This document shows, in pieces, positions 25,746 through 35,274 of a DNA stretch of 64,000 nucleotides (position 1 is its first letter; every line of letters starts with the position of its first letter). The DNA lies in the NCBI RefSeq assembly GCF_003268595.1, contig NZ_CP029797.1, positions 641,501-705,500 on the forward strand. Reading direction: 5' to 3'. The notes below the pieces were generated by a model that worked only from the letters and a program-made list of their open reading frames with translations, was not told where the DNA came from and searched no databases. Source of the stretch: Paraliobacillus zengyii (lineage in GTDB: Bacteria > Bacillota > Bacilli > Bacillales > Amphibacillaceae). Position numbers and translations under genes: made by a program.

Positions 25746-27029
25746 ATGGCAGACTTAAGTATCAATATGGCTGGTATTAAATCACCGAACCCATTTTGGT
25801 TGGCATCTGGTCCGCCAACAAATACTGGTTACCAAGTTCAACGAGCATTTGAAGCTGGATGGGGTGGTGCTGTTTGGAAGACGTTAGGTGATCCAGTAAT
25901 TAATACGTCATCTCGTTTTGCGGCTATTGGTTTTAATGGTCAACGCGTTGCAGGATTTAATAATATTGAATTAATCACTGATCGTCCGTTGGAAATAAAT
26001 TTAAAAGAAATTTATGAAACAAAGAAAAAATATCCGGATCATGCAATTATAGCTTCTGTGATGGTTGAACCACAAAGAGAAAAATGGCATGAAATAATGA
26101 AACGTTTAGAGGATGTTGGTGTTGATGGCTATGAATTGAATTTTGGCTGTCCGCATGGTATGGCGGAACGTGGAATGGGAGCCGCATCTGGTCAAGTACC
26201 AGAATTAGTAGAAAAACAAACATATTGGGCAAAAGAAGCTACAACAAAACCAGTAATTGTTAAGCTAACTCCAAATATAACAGATATTACAGTAACTGCA
26301 GAAGCGGCTGTTCGTGGTGGGGCAGATTCTATCAGTATGATTAATACGATCAATAGTTTAGCTGGTGTTGATATTGATACGTGGAATACGATTCCTCATG
26401 TCGGTAACAAAGGAGCACATGGTGGATATTGTGGTCCAGCAGTTAAACCAATCGCCTTGAATATGGTGGGCGAGTGTGCCAGGAATGAAAAAATAGGCAT
26501 TCCGATTTCTGGAATAGGTGGTATTTCTAATTGGCAGGATACGGTGGAATTTATGCTGATGGGCTCTACAAGTGTCCAAATTTGTACGGCAGCAATGCAT
26601 CATGGTTTTAGAATTGTAGAAGACATGATTGATGGATTAGACAATTATTTAGATAATAAAGGTATAGACTCTGTGATGGATATTGTCGGTCAAACGGTAC
26701 CGAAATACTCTAATTGGGGAGATTTAGATCTTAACTATAAAGTGGTAGCACAGATTGATAATGACACATGTATTAATTGCAATAAGTGTTATATTGCTTG
26801 TGAAGATACGTCACATCAATGTATAGATATGTTAAAGGATGGGGGTGGAAGAGACATACTTCAAGTGCGTGAAGAAGATTGTGTAGGCTGTAATCTTTGT
26901 CAAATTGTTTGTCCGGTTGATGGAGTGATTAGTATGGTTGAAGTTGATACCGAATTCCCACCAATGACATGGAATCAAAGAGAGGCTGTCACTGGAACAA
27001 TAGGTAGTAACGCTAACTTAATTAAATAA
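25746..27029 (+). CDS. preA: NAD(P)-dependent dihydropyrimidine dehydrogenase subunit PreA
   Basis: A 427-residue catalytic subunit. The FMN-binding barrel starts with INMAGIKSPNPFWLASGPP, and the active-site loop NFGCPHGMAERGMGAASGQ contains the expected catalytic cysteine. Two C-terminal 4Fe-4S motifs are seen, CINCNKCYIAC and CVGCNLCQIVCP. With PreT it converts uracil or thymine to the 5,6-dihydro form. AGGAGG precedes the ATG. The gap of 388 bases after it is occupied by a repeat, so the next gene may use a separate promoter. Confidence 0.93.
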   Translation: MADLSINMAGIKSPNPFWLASGPPTNTGYQVQRAFEAGWGGAVWKTLGDPVINTSSRFAAIGFNGQRVAGFNNIELITDRPLEINLKEIYETKKKYPDHAIIASVMVEPQREKWHEIMKRLEDVGVDGYELNFGCPHGMAERGMGAASGQVPELVEKQTYWAKEATTKPVIVKLTPNITDITVTAEAAVRGGADSISMINTINSLAGVDIDTWNTIPHVGNKGAHGGYCGPAVKPIALNMVGECARNEKIGIPISGIGGISNWQDTVEFMLMGSTSVQICTAAMHHGFRIVEDMIDGLDNYLDNKGIDSVMDIVGQTVPKYSNWGDLDLNYKVVAQIDNDTCINCNKCYIACEDTSHQCIDMLKDGGGRDILQVREEDCVGCNLCQIVCPVDGVISMVEVDTEFPPMTWNQREAVTGTIGSNANLIK

Positions 27030-27118
27030 TGTATTCAACTTTCTCGCCAAAAAACAAGTGCGAAACGACAGCTTTAAGTGTTTGAATAACATCTCTTATA
27101 TTACTTAACAGTCTCTAA

Positions 27119-27350
27119 AAAAGTCCGCTTTCCGTGGGAACAACAAATCGCAGGCTTACAATAGCTACCAACTATTACGAAAAAATGATTATACAAAAGA
27201 ATGCCGCTTAATACTAGCGTCGGAAATGTACGTAGACTCCTGTGGGAACAGCACGGGCTGAAGATCCACTTTGTAAAGTGATCTTTACTTTACGAAGTTA
27301 GCTGAAGTCGTGCCCACGGAAAGCGAAGTATATTTCCAAAGCGGTATGTC
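27119..27350. repeat. Dispersed intergenic stem-loop repeat, copy B (two units)
   Basis: The right unit (about 27210-27350) has GACTCCTGTGGGAACAGC, CTGAAGATCCACT, GTTAGCTGAAG and CGTGCCCACGGAAAGCGAAG. Its ends GTGGG..CACG and CGTGCCCAC can pair. The left unit (27123-27150) is an inverted half containing CGCTTTCCGTGGGAACA. It sits inside the pyrimidine gene cluster between preA and the dihydropyrimidinase gene, in an otherwise gene-free stretch of 388 bases. Confidence 0.75.
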
Positions 27351-27417
27351 GCGTTATCATTATCTATCACGTTCGTAAAATCAATCGCAATGTTGCTTAA
27401 AAATAAGGAGGATAATA

Positions 27418-28836
27418 ATGACTCAAAAAATAATCAAAAATGGAACAATTGTTACGGCATCAGATACGTATCAAGCTGATTTATTAATTGAGGATGAACA
27501 AATTGCTTTAATTGGTCAAGGGTTGGCTATAGAAGGTGCTGAAATAGTTGACGCTTCAGGTTGTTATGTTTTTCCTGGTGGAATTGATCCGCATACGCAT
27601 TTAGAAATGCCATTTGGTGGAACAGTGAGTAAAGATGATTTTGAAACGGGTACGATTGCAGCAGCTTTCGGTGGAACTACGTCACTGATTGACTTCTGTA
27701 TTACGAGAAAAGGGGAAACGTTAAAAAATCCTATTAAAGAATGGCATGCTAAATCAAAAGACAAGGCTGTTATTGATTATGGGTTTCATTTAATGATTAG
27801 CGAGATTAATGAGAATGTACTAAATGAGTTACCATCTATTCTAGAAGATGAGGGGATTACTTCATTTAAAGTATTTATGGCCTATAAAAATGTGTTTCAA
27901 GCAGATGACGGTACATTATTCCAAACATTGAAAACGGCAAAAGAACTTGGAGCACTTGTTATGGTTCACGCTGAAAATGGTGATGTGATTGATTATTTGG
28001 TCAATGAAGCATTAGAAGCTGGTAACACAGATCCCATCTATCACGCTTTAACACGTCCGCCTGAAGCGGAAGGTGAAGCAACCAGTAGAGCAACTGAGTT
28101 AACGGGTTTAGCTAATTCACAGTTATATGTGGTTCACGTATCTTGCGATGAGAGCGCACAGAAAATTAAAGCAGCCCGTGAAAAAGGTTATGATGTCTGG
28201 GGAGAAACTTGTCCACAATATTTAGTTCTTGATCAATCTTATATGGAGAAACCTAATTTTGAAGGTGCTAAATATGTGTGGTCACCGCCGCTTAGGGAAA
28301 AGTGGAATCAAGAGAAATTATGGATGGCTTTAAAGAATGGATATTTACAAACGATAGGTTCAGATCAATGCTCATTTGACTTTAAAGGGCAAAAGGATTT
28401 AGGTATCGATGATTTCACGAAAATACCAAATGGAGGTCCGATGATTGAGGATCGATTTAGTATTTTGTTTTCAGAAGGAGTGAAAAAAGGCCGGATTACA
28501 TTAAATCAATTTGTTGATATTACCTCGACTCGAAGTGCAAAACTATTTGGTTTATATCCTAAAAAAGGAACAATCGCTGTTGGCAGTGATGCTGATATTG
28601 TTATTTTTGATCCAAATGTAGAAAGAACTATCTCTGTTGATACGCATCATATGGCTGTAGATTATAATGCATTTGAAGGGATGGAAATAACAGGAGAACC
28701 TGTTACCGTATTCTCGCGTGGTGAATTCGTTATTCGAGACAAACAGTTTGTCGGAAAGCTAGGGGCAGGAAACTATTTAAAACGGGCACGCTACGGTGAT
28801 ATGTTGACGAATAATAGTGATAAATTAACCGTGTAA
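27418..28836 (+). CDS. hydA: Dihydropyrimidinase (D-hydantoinase)
   Basis: A 472-residue cyclic amidohydrolase. The metal ligands are visible: HTH in GGIDPHTHLEMPF, the carboxylated Lys in TSFKVFMAYKN, His in MVHAENGD, His in VVHVSCDES, and Asp in TIGSDQCSFDF. It opens dihydrouracil or dihydrothymine to the N-carbamoyl-beta-amino acid, the step between PreTA and beta-ureidopropionase. AAGGAGG lies seven bases before the ATG. Confidence 0.93.
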   Translation: MTQKIIKNGTIVTASDTYQADLLIEDEQIALIGQGLAIEGAEIVDASGCYVFPGGIDPHTHLEMPFGGTVSKDDFETGTIAAAFGGTTSLIDFCITRKGETLKNPIKEWHAKSKDKAVIDYGFHLMISEINENVLNELPSILEDEGITSFKVFMAYKNVFQADDGTLFQTLKTAKELGALVMVHAENGDVIDYLVNEALEAGNTDPIYHALTRPPEAEGEATSRATELTGLANSQLYVVHVSCDESAQKIKAAREKGYDVWGETCPQYLVLDQSYMEKPNFEGAKYVWSPPLREKWNQEKLWMALKNGYLQTIGSDQCSFDFKGQKDLGIDDFTKIPNGGPMIEDRFSILFSEGVKKGRITLNQFVDITSTRSAKLFGLYPKKGTIAVGSDADIVIFDPNVERTISVDTHHMAVDYNAFEGMEITGEPVTVFSRGEFVIRDKQFVGKLGAGNYLKRARYGDMLTNNSDKLTV

Positions 28837-28866
28837 ATGTATTGCTAATGAAGGGGGTGTTCCTTT

Positions 28867-29085
28867 TTGTCAGAGTATGAAGAATTTGCTAAAGAAAGAG
28901 AGACAATTGACGATTTGTTAAAAAAAGGATATGTCATACTGGGTTTAAAAGATAATTTAGATGGAGCAATGGTTGTTTTTGAAAAAGAGAAAGAAACGCC
29001 TGAAAAACTACATGTATTTATGGCTGATACTCGAAAATATGTTTCTAACTTGATTTTTGGGTATCAGCAGATGCCTAAAATATGA
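28867..29085 (+). CDS. Small unknown protein of the pyrimidine operon
   Basis: A 72-residue acidic protein starting at TTG 28867, eight bases after AAGGGGGTG. It has a helical start (SEYEEFAKERETIDDLLKKG), then alternating strands (YVILGLKDNLDGAMVVFEK, KLHVFMADTRKY) and an aromatic end. No family is recognised. It lies 30 bases after hydA and ends at a terminator, so it is probably the last gene of that transcript. Its alternating pattern could suit a small regulatory or accessory fold. Confidence 0.65.
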   Translation: MSEYEEFAKERETIDDLLKKGYVILGLKDNLDGAMVVFEKEKETPEKLHVFMADTRKYVSNLIFGYQQMPKI

Positions 29086-29090
29086 CTTGT

Positions 29091-29135
29091 AAAAAAGTTT
29101 CGGAGAATAGTAGTTATTCTCTGAAACTTTTTTTA
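29091..29135 (+). terminator. Terminator after hydA and the small protein gene
   Basis: AAAAAAGTTTCGGAGAATA (29091-29109) pairs with TATTCTCTGAAACTTTTTT around 29115-29133, with one mismatch and a short loop, and ends in a T-run. Confidence 0.85.
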
Positions 29136-29276
29136 TATAGGCAGATTACCTTACAAATCAATCGTAGTCATCTGGAATAAATGTTACAGTAGTACAAAGC
29201 TAATAACTGCGATTTAGGCAGGGATATACGTTCTGCAGTTAATCAAAATCAACGATTCGGTGTGGGGGGATTATTA

Positions 29277-30932
29277 TTGGGCTCATTTCAATTAACTGTT
29301 AGAGATGTCTTGCAGCATAAGTGTTTTAAGAATGCGAAGGTAATAGCTGGTGAAGATGGACTTGATAATGTTATTCGTTGGGTTCATATTATGGAGGTAA
29401 CAAATTTTGAAGAATTATTAAATGGTTCTGAACTCATTCTTTCTACAGGTATAGGATGGAAGGATTTTAAAAAAACAAGTGTTGATTACTTGGAACGATT
29501 AATTAGAGCTAATGTTTCAGGTCTTTGTATTGAACTTGTAAAGTATGCAAACGAAATACCAGAGAAAATGATTGAACTTGCTAATAAGCATAATATGCCA
29601 ATTATCGTTTTTTATCAAGAAGTACGGTTTATTGATATAACGCAAGATATTAATACAGAGCTAATGAATAATCAATATAAGATTTTATCTGATTTAGAAG
29701 AGTTTTCGAGAAAACTTAACTATACCATGTTGTTACCTAATGCTTTCAAACGTGTGTTGAAACTGATAAATCAATACTTAAATGTACAGGTGATTTATCT
29801 AGCGAAAAACACAGAAGAAACTATTTTTGTTCCTTTGCAACATGAAATGGAACAAATAAAATTAATAGAAACAGTGAAAAATTTCAAGGAAAAAAGACTC
29901 GTCAATCGAAATAAACAATTTATTGCAGCTAATGGCTCCTATGTTGGTCAACCTGTGCAAGCGCTCGATCATAAGTTTGCTGACTTAGTTATTTTTCCGA
30001 AATATAAGAATGCTACTGAGTATGAATTACTTGTTTTAGATCGATGTGCAAATGCTATTTCTCAAGATTTGGTTCGGATACTTTACATGGAAGAACAAAG
30101 AAAACAAAAGGAACAGCAATGGGTTTATGAATGGCTGAATGGCGAATATCACGCCGAAGAAATACAACAATATATATCTTCTCTAGATTCTACTTTAAAA
30201 CCTAACGGTGCTACAGTATGTATTTGTCGATTAAATCAAGTACTTGATGACTCCAAACACTCCTATTTTTTAGCCATCCTTAGAAATGTATTACAAAGTC
30301 ACGGCTATTTCCTGATATCACTATATGACCATAAGCAGTTTACACTTATTTTTATTAATCAACGTTCCTTAACGGATTGGAAGGAGAGATTGAAAAAAGC
30401 TTTGAATCATGTTAATCAAATGAATTTATATGAGATAGAGGCATCTAACCATGCGCTATTTGGCGTTGGTAAGATGATCGTAGACCTTGAAAAAATTCAA
30501 GAAAGTTATGACACAGCAAAAGAAGCGCTCCTAATTCAAAATCAAGCAAAACTCAGTGATGAGATTTTTTATGAGGATTTACATATTTATCGGCTAGTTT
30601 CAAGTTTAAGTAAAACAATTAACTTACATGATTATATTAATGAATATATCGGGACTGTTATAGAATATGATCAGATGCATAATAGTGAGTTACTCTATAC
30701 TTTACGAGTATTTTTGGAATCTAATGGGTCAAAAAATGATGCAGCAAAACGCTTATTTGTAGTGAGACAAACGTTATACCATCGCCTAGATAAATTGAAA
30801 GAGTTATTAGGTGAGGATTTCATGGATGCTTCTAAGCGATCAACAATCGAATTTTCTCTTCATGCACATCGCTATATGAATCCACCTAAAAAAATTGTTG
30901 AAACTACATCGATTAATGCTATTGAAAATTAA
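29277..30932 (+). CDS. PucR-family transcriptional regulator
   Basis: A 551-residue regulator. It has an N-terminal PucR ligand domain (FQLTVRDVLQ to LILSTGIGW), a central GGDEF-like CdaR domain (about 270-430), and a C-terminal helix-turn-helix (FLESNGSKNDAAKRLFVVRQ, TLYHRLDKLKELLG). TTG 29277 is chosen since GGGGGGA lies five bases before it; GTG 29262 would place that site inside the gene. PucR-type proteins activate purine or other nitrogen-compound catabolic genes. Its place in the middle of the island implies control of pyrimidine breakdown, probably through the 25-bp sites at 23016 and 31019. Confidence 0.88.
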   Translation: MGSFQLTVRDVLQHKCFKNAKVIAGEDGLDNVIRWVHIMEVTNFEELLNGSELILSTGIGWKDFKKTSVDYLERLIRANVSGLCIELVKYANEIPEKMIELANKHNMPIIVFYQEVRFIDITQDINTELMNNQYKILSDLEEFSRKLNYTMLLPNAFKRVLKLINQYLNVQVIYLAKNTEETIFVPLQHEMEQIKLIETVKNFKEKRLVNRNKQFIAANGSYVGQPVQALDHKFADLVIFPKYKNATEYELLVLDRCANAISQDLVRILYMEEQRKQKEQQWVYEWLNGEYHAEEIQQYISSLDSTLKPNGATVCICRLNQVLDDSKHSYFLAILRNVLQSHGYFLISLYDHKQFTLIFINQRSLTDWKERLKKALNHVNQMNLYEIEASNHALFGVGKMIVDLEKIQESYDTAKEALLIQNQAKLSDEIFYEDLHIYRLVSSLSKTINLHDYINEYIGTVIEYDQMHNSELLYTLRVFLESNGSKNDAAKRLFVVRQTLYHRLDKLKELLGEDFMDASKRSTIEFSLHAHRYMNPPKKIVETTSINAIEN

Positions 30933-30944
30933 AAACATTAACTG

Positions 30945-30976
30945 AGATTGTGTTTAAAGACACGGTCTTTTTTTTG
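30945..30976 (+). terminator. Terminator of the regulator gene
   Basis: AGATTGTGT (30945-30953) pairs with ACACGGTCT (30960-30968), including two G-T pairs, followed by eight T. Confidence 0.8.
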
Positions 30977-31018
30977 CGTTCAACAGCACATTATAATTGT
31001 GAAATAGATTCTTAAAAC

Positions 31019-31065
31019 CTTTAACGCTTTGTCTAATGATATAGGTATTTGAAAAAATCTATAAT
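31019..31065 (+). promoter_or_regulatory. Promoter with putative operator, copy 2
   Basis: The 25-mer at 31019-31043 (core CTTTGTCTAATG) matches the site at 23016-23040. It ends 16 bp before a consensus TATAAT (31060-31065) and covers the place of the -35, where only a poor TGATAT is seen. A good -10 with a bad -35 covered by a conserved site is what an activator-dependent promoter looks like. Confidence 0.6.
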
Positions 31066-31101
31066 AGATGTAATCAGATAATATCTAAGGAGGATGCACA
31101 T

Positions 31102-32565
31102 ATGTCATTGCTTCAACAAAACCTAGCAACAATAAAAAACTTTGTAGGCGGTAGTTGGATAGATTCGACTACGAGTGATTACCAGGAGGTAATTGACCCC
31201 TCTAATGGAAATGGCATCGCAAAGGTTCCTATTTCAACAGAAACAGATATTAATAACGCGGTAGAGATAGCTCATAAAGCTTTCAATAAATGGAGAAAGG
31301 TTTCTGTACCTAAAAGAGCGCGGATTCTATTTAAATATCATGAACTGCTAACAAAAAATCATCAACAATTGGCTGAACTAGTCTCAAAAGAAAATGGAAA
31401 GAGTTATAAAGAGGCATACGGAGAAGTGTTGCGTGGCATTGAATGTGTTGAATTTGCAACTGGAGCTCCTTCATTAATGATGGGAGAGAATTTATCTACA
31501 ATTGCAACGGATATAGATTCTCAATTTTTTCGTTATCCGATAGGTGTAGTGGGTGGTATCTCGCCCTTTAATTTTCCCATGATGGTACCGTGCTGGATGT
31601 TTCCATTAGCAATTGCGTGTGGGAACACATTTATTTTGAAACCATCGGAAAGAACGCCGCTACTCGCAAATAAATTAGCAGAGTTGTTACAAGAAGCTGG
31701 CTTGCCTGATGGGGTATTTAATATTGTTCATGGTGCACATGATGTTGTAAATGGGTTAATTGAGCATGAGCAAATAAAAGCTATATCATTTGTAGGATCT
31801 GAGCCAGTAGCGAAATACGTCTATAAAAAGGCAGCAGCTAACGGCAAACGTGTTCAGGCTCTAGCTGGTGCTAAAAATCATCATATCGTTATGCCTGATG
31901 CAGATAGGAAAATTGCAATTCAACATATAATAAGCTCTGCATATGGAAGCGCAGGACAACGTTGTATGGCATGTAGTGCCGTAGTTGCTGTTGGTGATAA
32001 TGCTGATGCATTTATGGAAGCATTTAAAGCTGAAGTTGACCAAGTGAAAATGGGTAATGGCATGGATGAAGAAGTTACGTTAACACCGATTATAAGTAAA
32101 GAGAGCGTAAAAAATGCGCTTAGCTACATTGATAAAGGAATTGATGAAGGTGCTGTTTTACTGCGTGATGGAAGAAAAGAAATGGAATTATTCTCTGAAG
32201 GGAATTTCTTAGGTCCAACTATCTTTGATTACGTAAAGCCAGAGATGGCCATAGCAAAAGATGAAATTTTCGCACCCATTGTAAGTGTAATGAGAGCGGC
32301 TGATTTGGATGAAGCTTTAGAAATCGTAAATAACTCGCGATTTGGAAATTCCGCTACTATTTATACGGATAGCGCTAAGGCTGTAAGACAATTTAGAGAG
32401 GATGCAGAGCCAGGTATGTTGGGTGTGAATATTGGTGTTCCTGCACCAATGGCCTTCTTTCCGTTTTCAGGTTGGAAGAATTCATTCTTTGGGGACTTAC
32501 ATGTTAACGGTAAAGACGGCGTTTCATTTTACACACGAAAAAAAATGATTACTTCTAGATTCTAA
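31102..32565 (+). CDS. mmsA: CoA-acylating (methyl)malonate-semialdehyde dehydrogenase
   Basis: A 487-residue aldehyde dehydrogenase of the MmsA/IolA group. Visible are the NAD-binding GGISPFNFPMMVPCWMFPLA region, FVGSEPVAKYVY, and the catalytic Cys in GSAGQRCMACSAVV, which differs from the usual ALDH context and marks the CoA-acylating enzymes. It oxidises malonate semialdehyde (from beta-alanine) to acetyl-CoA, or methylmalonate semialdehyde (from thymine) to propionyl-CoA. It is first in the operon with the aminotransferase and alanine dehydrogenase. Confidence 0.92.
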   Translation: MSLLQQNLATIKNFVGGSWIDSTTSDYQEVIDPSNGNGIAKVPISTETDINNAVEIAHKAFNKWRKVSVPKRARILFKYHELLTKNHQQLAELVSKENGKSYKEAYGEVLRGIECVEFATGAPSLMMGENLSTIATDIDSQFFRYPIGVVGGISPFNFPMMVPCWMFPLAIACGNTFILKPSERTPLLANKLAELLQEAGLPDGVFNIVHGAHDVVNGLIEHEQIKAISFVGSEPVAKYVYKKAAANGKRVQALAGAKNHHIVMPDADRKIAIQHIISSAYGSAGQRCMACSAVVAVGDNADAFMEAFKAEVDQVKMGNGMDEEVTLTPIISKESVKNALSYIDKGIDEGAVLLRDGRKEMELFSEGNFLGPTIFDYVKPEMAIAKDEIFAPIVSVMRAADLDEALEIVNNSRFGNSATIYTDSAKAVRQFREDAEPGMLGVNIGVPAPMAFFPFSGWKNSFFGDLHVNGKDGVSFYTRKKMITSRF

Positions 32566-32583
32566 TAGAATGGAGTGAAGAAA

Positions 32584-33927
32584 ATGGTCATAAGTCAAGA
32601 AGAAGATCTCTTGCAGAAAGATACCAAAAATGTTTGGCACTCCATGAAAAAGTATGCACCAGAGTCTACCATGATCATTAAAGAAGCAAAGGGATCTTGG
32701 ATAACAGATGTTGACGGTAAACGTTACATGGATGCAATGAGTGGATTGTGGTGTGTAAATGTTGGTTATGGAAGAGAAGAATTGGCAAAAGCAGCGTATG
32801 AACAAATGGTCGATCTTCCTTATTATCCACTGACACAAAGTCATTTACCAGCTATTAAGCTGGCTGAAAAATTAAATGAATGGCTTGATGATGACTATGT
32901 TTTTTTCTTCTCCAATAGTGGTTCGGAAGCAAATGAAGCTGCCTTTAAGATAGTCAGGCAGTATCATCATCAAAACAACCAGACAGAACGTTATAAATTT
33001 ATTTCACGTTACCGCGCTTATCACGGTAATACAATGGGCGCGCTAGCAGCTACTGGTCAAGCTGCTCGAAAATTCCGCTATGAACCACTTGCACAAGGTT
33101 TTTTACATGTTGCGCCACCAGACTGTTACCGTAGTTCTCATGCTCCAGATGGTACATGTTGTGCAGAAAGTGCAAAAGAGATTGATCGTGTTATGACTTG
33201 GGAGTTTGATAAGACTATTGCTGGTGTTATTATGGAACCGATTATAACCGGTGGAGGGGTATTGATTCCTCATGACAATTATTTAAAAGAAGTTCGAAAG
33301 ATTTGTGATGATCATGGTGCATTATTAATTATAGATGAAGTAATCAATGGATTCGGCAGAACTGGGGCTCCATTTGGATTTATGAACTATGGGATTAAAC
33401 CAGACATTATCACAATGGCGAAGGGTTTAACAAGCGCATATTTACCTTTGGCTGCAACGGCAGTTCGACGAGATATCTATGAGGCATTTAAAGGATCAGA
33501 AGAATATGATCATTTTCGTCATATCAATACATTCGGAGGGAATCCAGCGGCATGTGCTGTTGCTTTAAAAAATTTAGAAATTATCGAAAGGGAGCAGTTA
33601 GTAGAAAGGTCTAAAAAACTAGGTGAAAGATTAAAGTTAGAAATGGATGAATTAAATAATCATCCAAACGTAGGTGATGTTCGAATTAAAGGATTATTAA
33701 TAGGAATTGAGCTAGTAGAAGATAAACAGACGAAAGTGCCAGTTCAACCTGAAGTTCTTCAAAGGGTAATTAAGAACTGTAAAGAAAGAGGGTTAATTAT
33801 CGGGAAAAATGGGGATACAGTTGCTGGTTTTAATAACGTTATTACACTTAGTCCCCCACTCAGTATGACTGACGAAGATTTTGAGTTTATGGTCGTAACA
33901 GTAAAAGCCTGTATTTGGCTTATTTAA
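32584..33927 (+). CDS. Class III aminotransferase, probably beta-alanine:pyruvate
   Basis: A 447-residue PLP enzyme. SNSGSEANEAAFK binds the cofactor phosphate, LLIIDEVINGFGRTG carries the PLP Asp, and the Schiff-base Lys lies in ITMAKGLTSAYLPL. I chose ATG 32584, eight bases after GGAG. Its place between the semialdehyde dehydrogenase and alanine dehydrogenase fits transfer of the beta-alanine amino group to pyruvate, giving malonate semialdehyde and L-alanine. The amino acceptor is inferred from context. Confidence 0.88.
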   Translation: MVISQEEDLLQKDTKNVWHSMKKYAPESTMIIKEAKGSWITDVDGKRYMDAMSGLWCVNVGYGREELAKAAYEQMVDLPYYPLTQSHLPAIKLAEKLNEWLDDDYVFFFSNSGSEANEAAFKIVRQYHHQNNQTERYKFISRYRAYHGNTMGALAATGQAARKFRYEPLAQGFLHVAPPDCYRSSHAPDGTCCAESAKEIDRVMTWEFDKTIAGVIMEPIITGGGVLIPHDNYLKEVRKICDDHGALLIIDEVINGFGRTGAPFGFMNYGIKPDIITMAKGLTSAYLPLAATAVRRDIYEAFKGSEEYDHFRHINTFGGNPAACAVALKNLEIIEREQLVERSKKLGERLKLEMDELNNHPNVGDVRIKGLLIGIELVEDKQTKVPVQPEVLQRVIKNCKERGLIIGKNGDTVAGFNNVITLSPPLSMTDEDFEFMVVTVKACIWLI

Positions 33928-33956
33928 TCAAATAGGATAATAAGGAGGCGGCACTC

Positions 33957-35081
33957 GTGGACATTGGTATCCCAAAAGAAATAAAGAACAATGAAAATAG
34001 AGTTGCTATAGTTCCATCAGGTGTGAGTCATTTTACAGAGTCAGGCCACGATGTTTTTGTTCAATCTGGAGCAGGTATAGGTTCTGGATTTACGGATGAA
34101 GACTATCAAAAAAATGGGGCAAACATAGTATGGACTGCTAAAGAAGCATGGGATCAGGAAATGGTTATGAAAGTTAAGGAGCCATTGCCTGAAGAGTATC
34201 CATTCTTTAAAGAAAACATGATCTTGTTTACTTATTTACACCTTGCAAATGAACCAGAATTAACAACCGCATTACTAAAACGAAAAGTAACTAGTATCGC
34301 CTATGAATCAATTCAACTGCTAAATGGCTCTTTACCATTACTTACACCAATGAGTGAAGTTGCAGGTAGAATGGCAACACAGATTGGTGCACAATTATTA
34401 GAAAAGATAAATGGTGGTAAAGGAATCTTGTTATCGGGTATTCCAGGTGTTAGTAGAGGGAAAGTTACCATTATTGGTGGGGGAGTTGTAGGTACCAATG
34501 CAGCTAAAATAGCAATCGGGCTTGGTGCAGGTGTAACTATACTAGACGTTAATCCAGAAAGATTAAGAGAATTAGATGATTTATTTGGTAACTCGGTTCA
34601 GACTATGATTTCTAATCCGATGACGATTGCCGAATCAGTTAAGCAAGCAGACCTAGTTATTGGTGCAGTACTGATACCAGGTTATAGAGCACCAATTATT
34701 ATAACAGAAGACATGGTTAAGTCTATGAAAGAAGGAACTGTTATTGTTGATGTGGCAATCGATCAAGGAGGAATTGTTGAAACAATTGATCGCATAACAA
34801 ATCACGATTCCCCGACATATATTAAACATGGTGTTGTGCATTATGCTGTTGCGAATATGCCTGGAGCTGTTCCTAGAACGGCTACGTTAGGACTAACAAA
34901 TGTAACGACCCCATATGCAATAATGATTGCGAATCATGGTATAGAAAAACTAGTTTCAGCAAATCGAGTTTTATTGAACGGCATTAATACAATGGACGGA
35001 TTTGTTACGAATCGCGCAATAGCTGAAGTCCATGGTTTAAAATATTATGAAGTGGCAGCATTAATGATGGAGTTAACGTAG
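33957..35081 (+). CDS. ald: Alanine dehydrogenase
   Basis: A 374-residue enzyme beginning [20 protein letters not shown], with [10 protein letters not shown] (substrate Lys), [11 protein letters not shown] and the Rossmann motif [17 protein letters not shown]. It interconverts L-alanine and pyruvate with NAD. In this operon it would regenerate the pyruvate used as amino acceptor and release ammonia, so the pathway can supply nitrogen. The start is GTG 33957 with AAGGAGG nine bases before it. Confidence 0.93.
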   Translation: MDIGIPKEIKNNENRVAIVPSGVSHFTESGHDVFVQSGAGIGSGFTDEDYQKNGANIVWTAKEAWDQEMVMKVKEPLPEEYPFFKENMILFTYLHLANEPELTTALLKRKVTSIAYESIQLLNGSLPLLTPMSEVAGRMATQIGAQLLEKINGGKGILLSGIPGVSRGKVTIIGGGVVGTNAAKIAIGLGAGVTILDVNPERLRELDDLFGNSVQTMISNPMTIAESVKQADLVIGAVLIPGYRAPIIITEDMVKSMKEGTVIVDVAIDQGGIVETIDRITNHDSPTYIKHGVVHYAVANMPGAVPRTATLGLTNVTTPYAIMIANHGIEKLVSANRVLLNGINTMDGFVTNRAIAEVHGLKYYEVAALMMELT

Positions 35082-35097
35082 TAGTCAAAGCTTTTTC

Positions 35098-35157
35098 ACA
35101 AAACTAAAAGTAGAAATCAATTTAACAATTGCTTCTACTTTTAGTTTTGTTTATTTT
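35098..35157 (+). terminator. Terminator of the mmsA-aminotransferase-ald operon
   Basis: ACAAAACTAAAAGTAGAA (35098-35115) and TTCTACTTTTAGTTTTGT (35133-35150) form a perfect 18-bp stem followed by TTATTTTT. Confidence 0.9.
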
Positions 35158-35274
35158 TGGTCATATTGATAAAAATGAGTGAAAATTTCATAAACAGTTG
35201 TTTTTAAAGAGAAAAAGGGTGAGAATAAGGGTTAAATCAAAAACTATTGTAAAAGAAAAAGGAGATTCATTATT

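Noticed and set aside
29185..29215. ACAAAGCTAATAA before the regulator gene, similar to half of the shared 25-bp site
   Set aside because: Only about eight positions agree and the flanks differ. Such matches are expected by chance in this AT-rich sequence.
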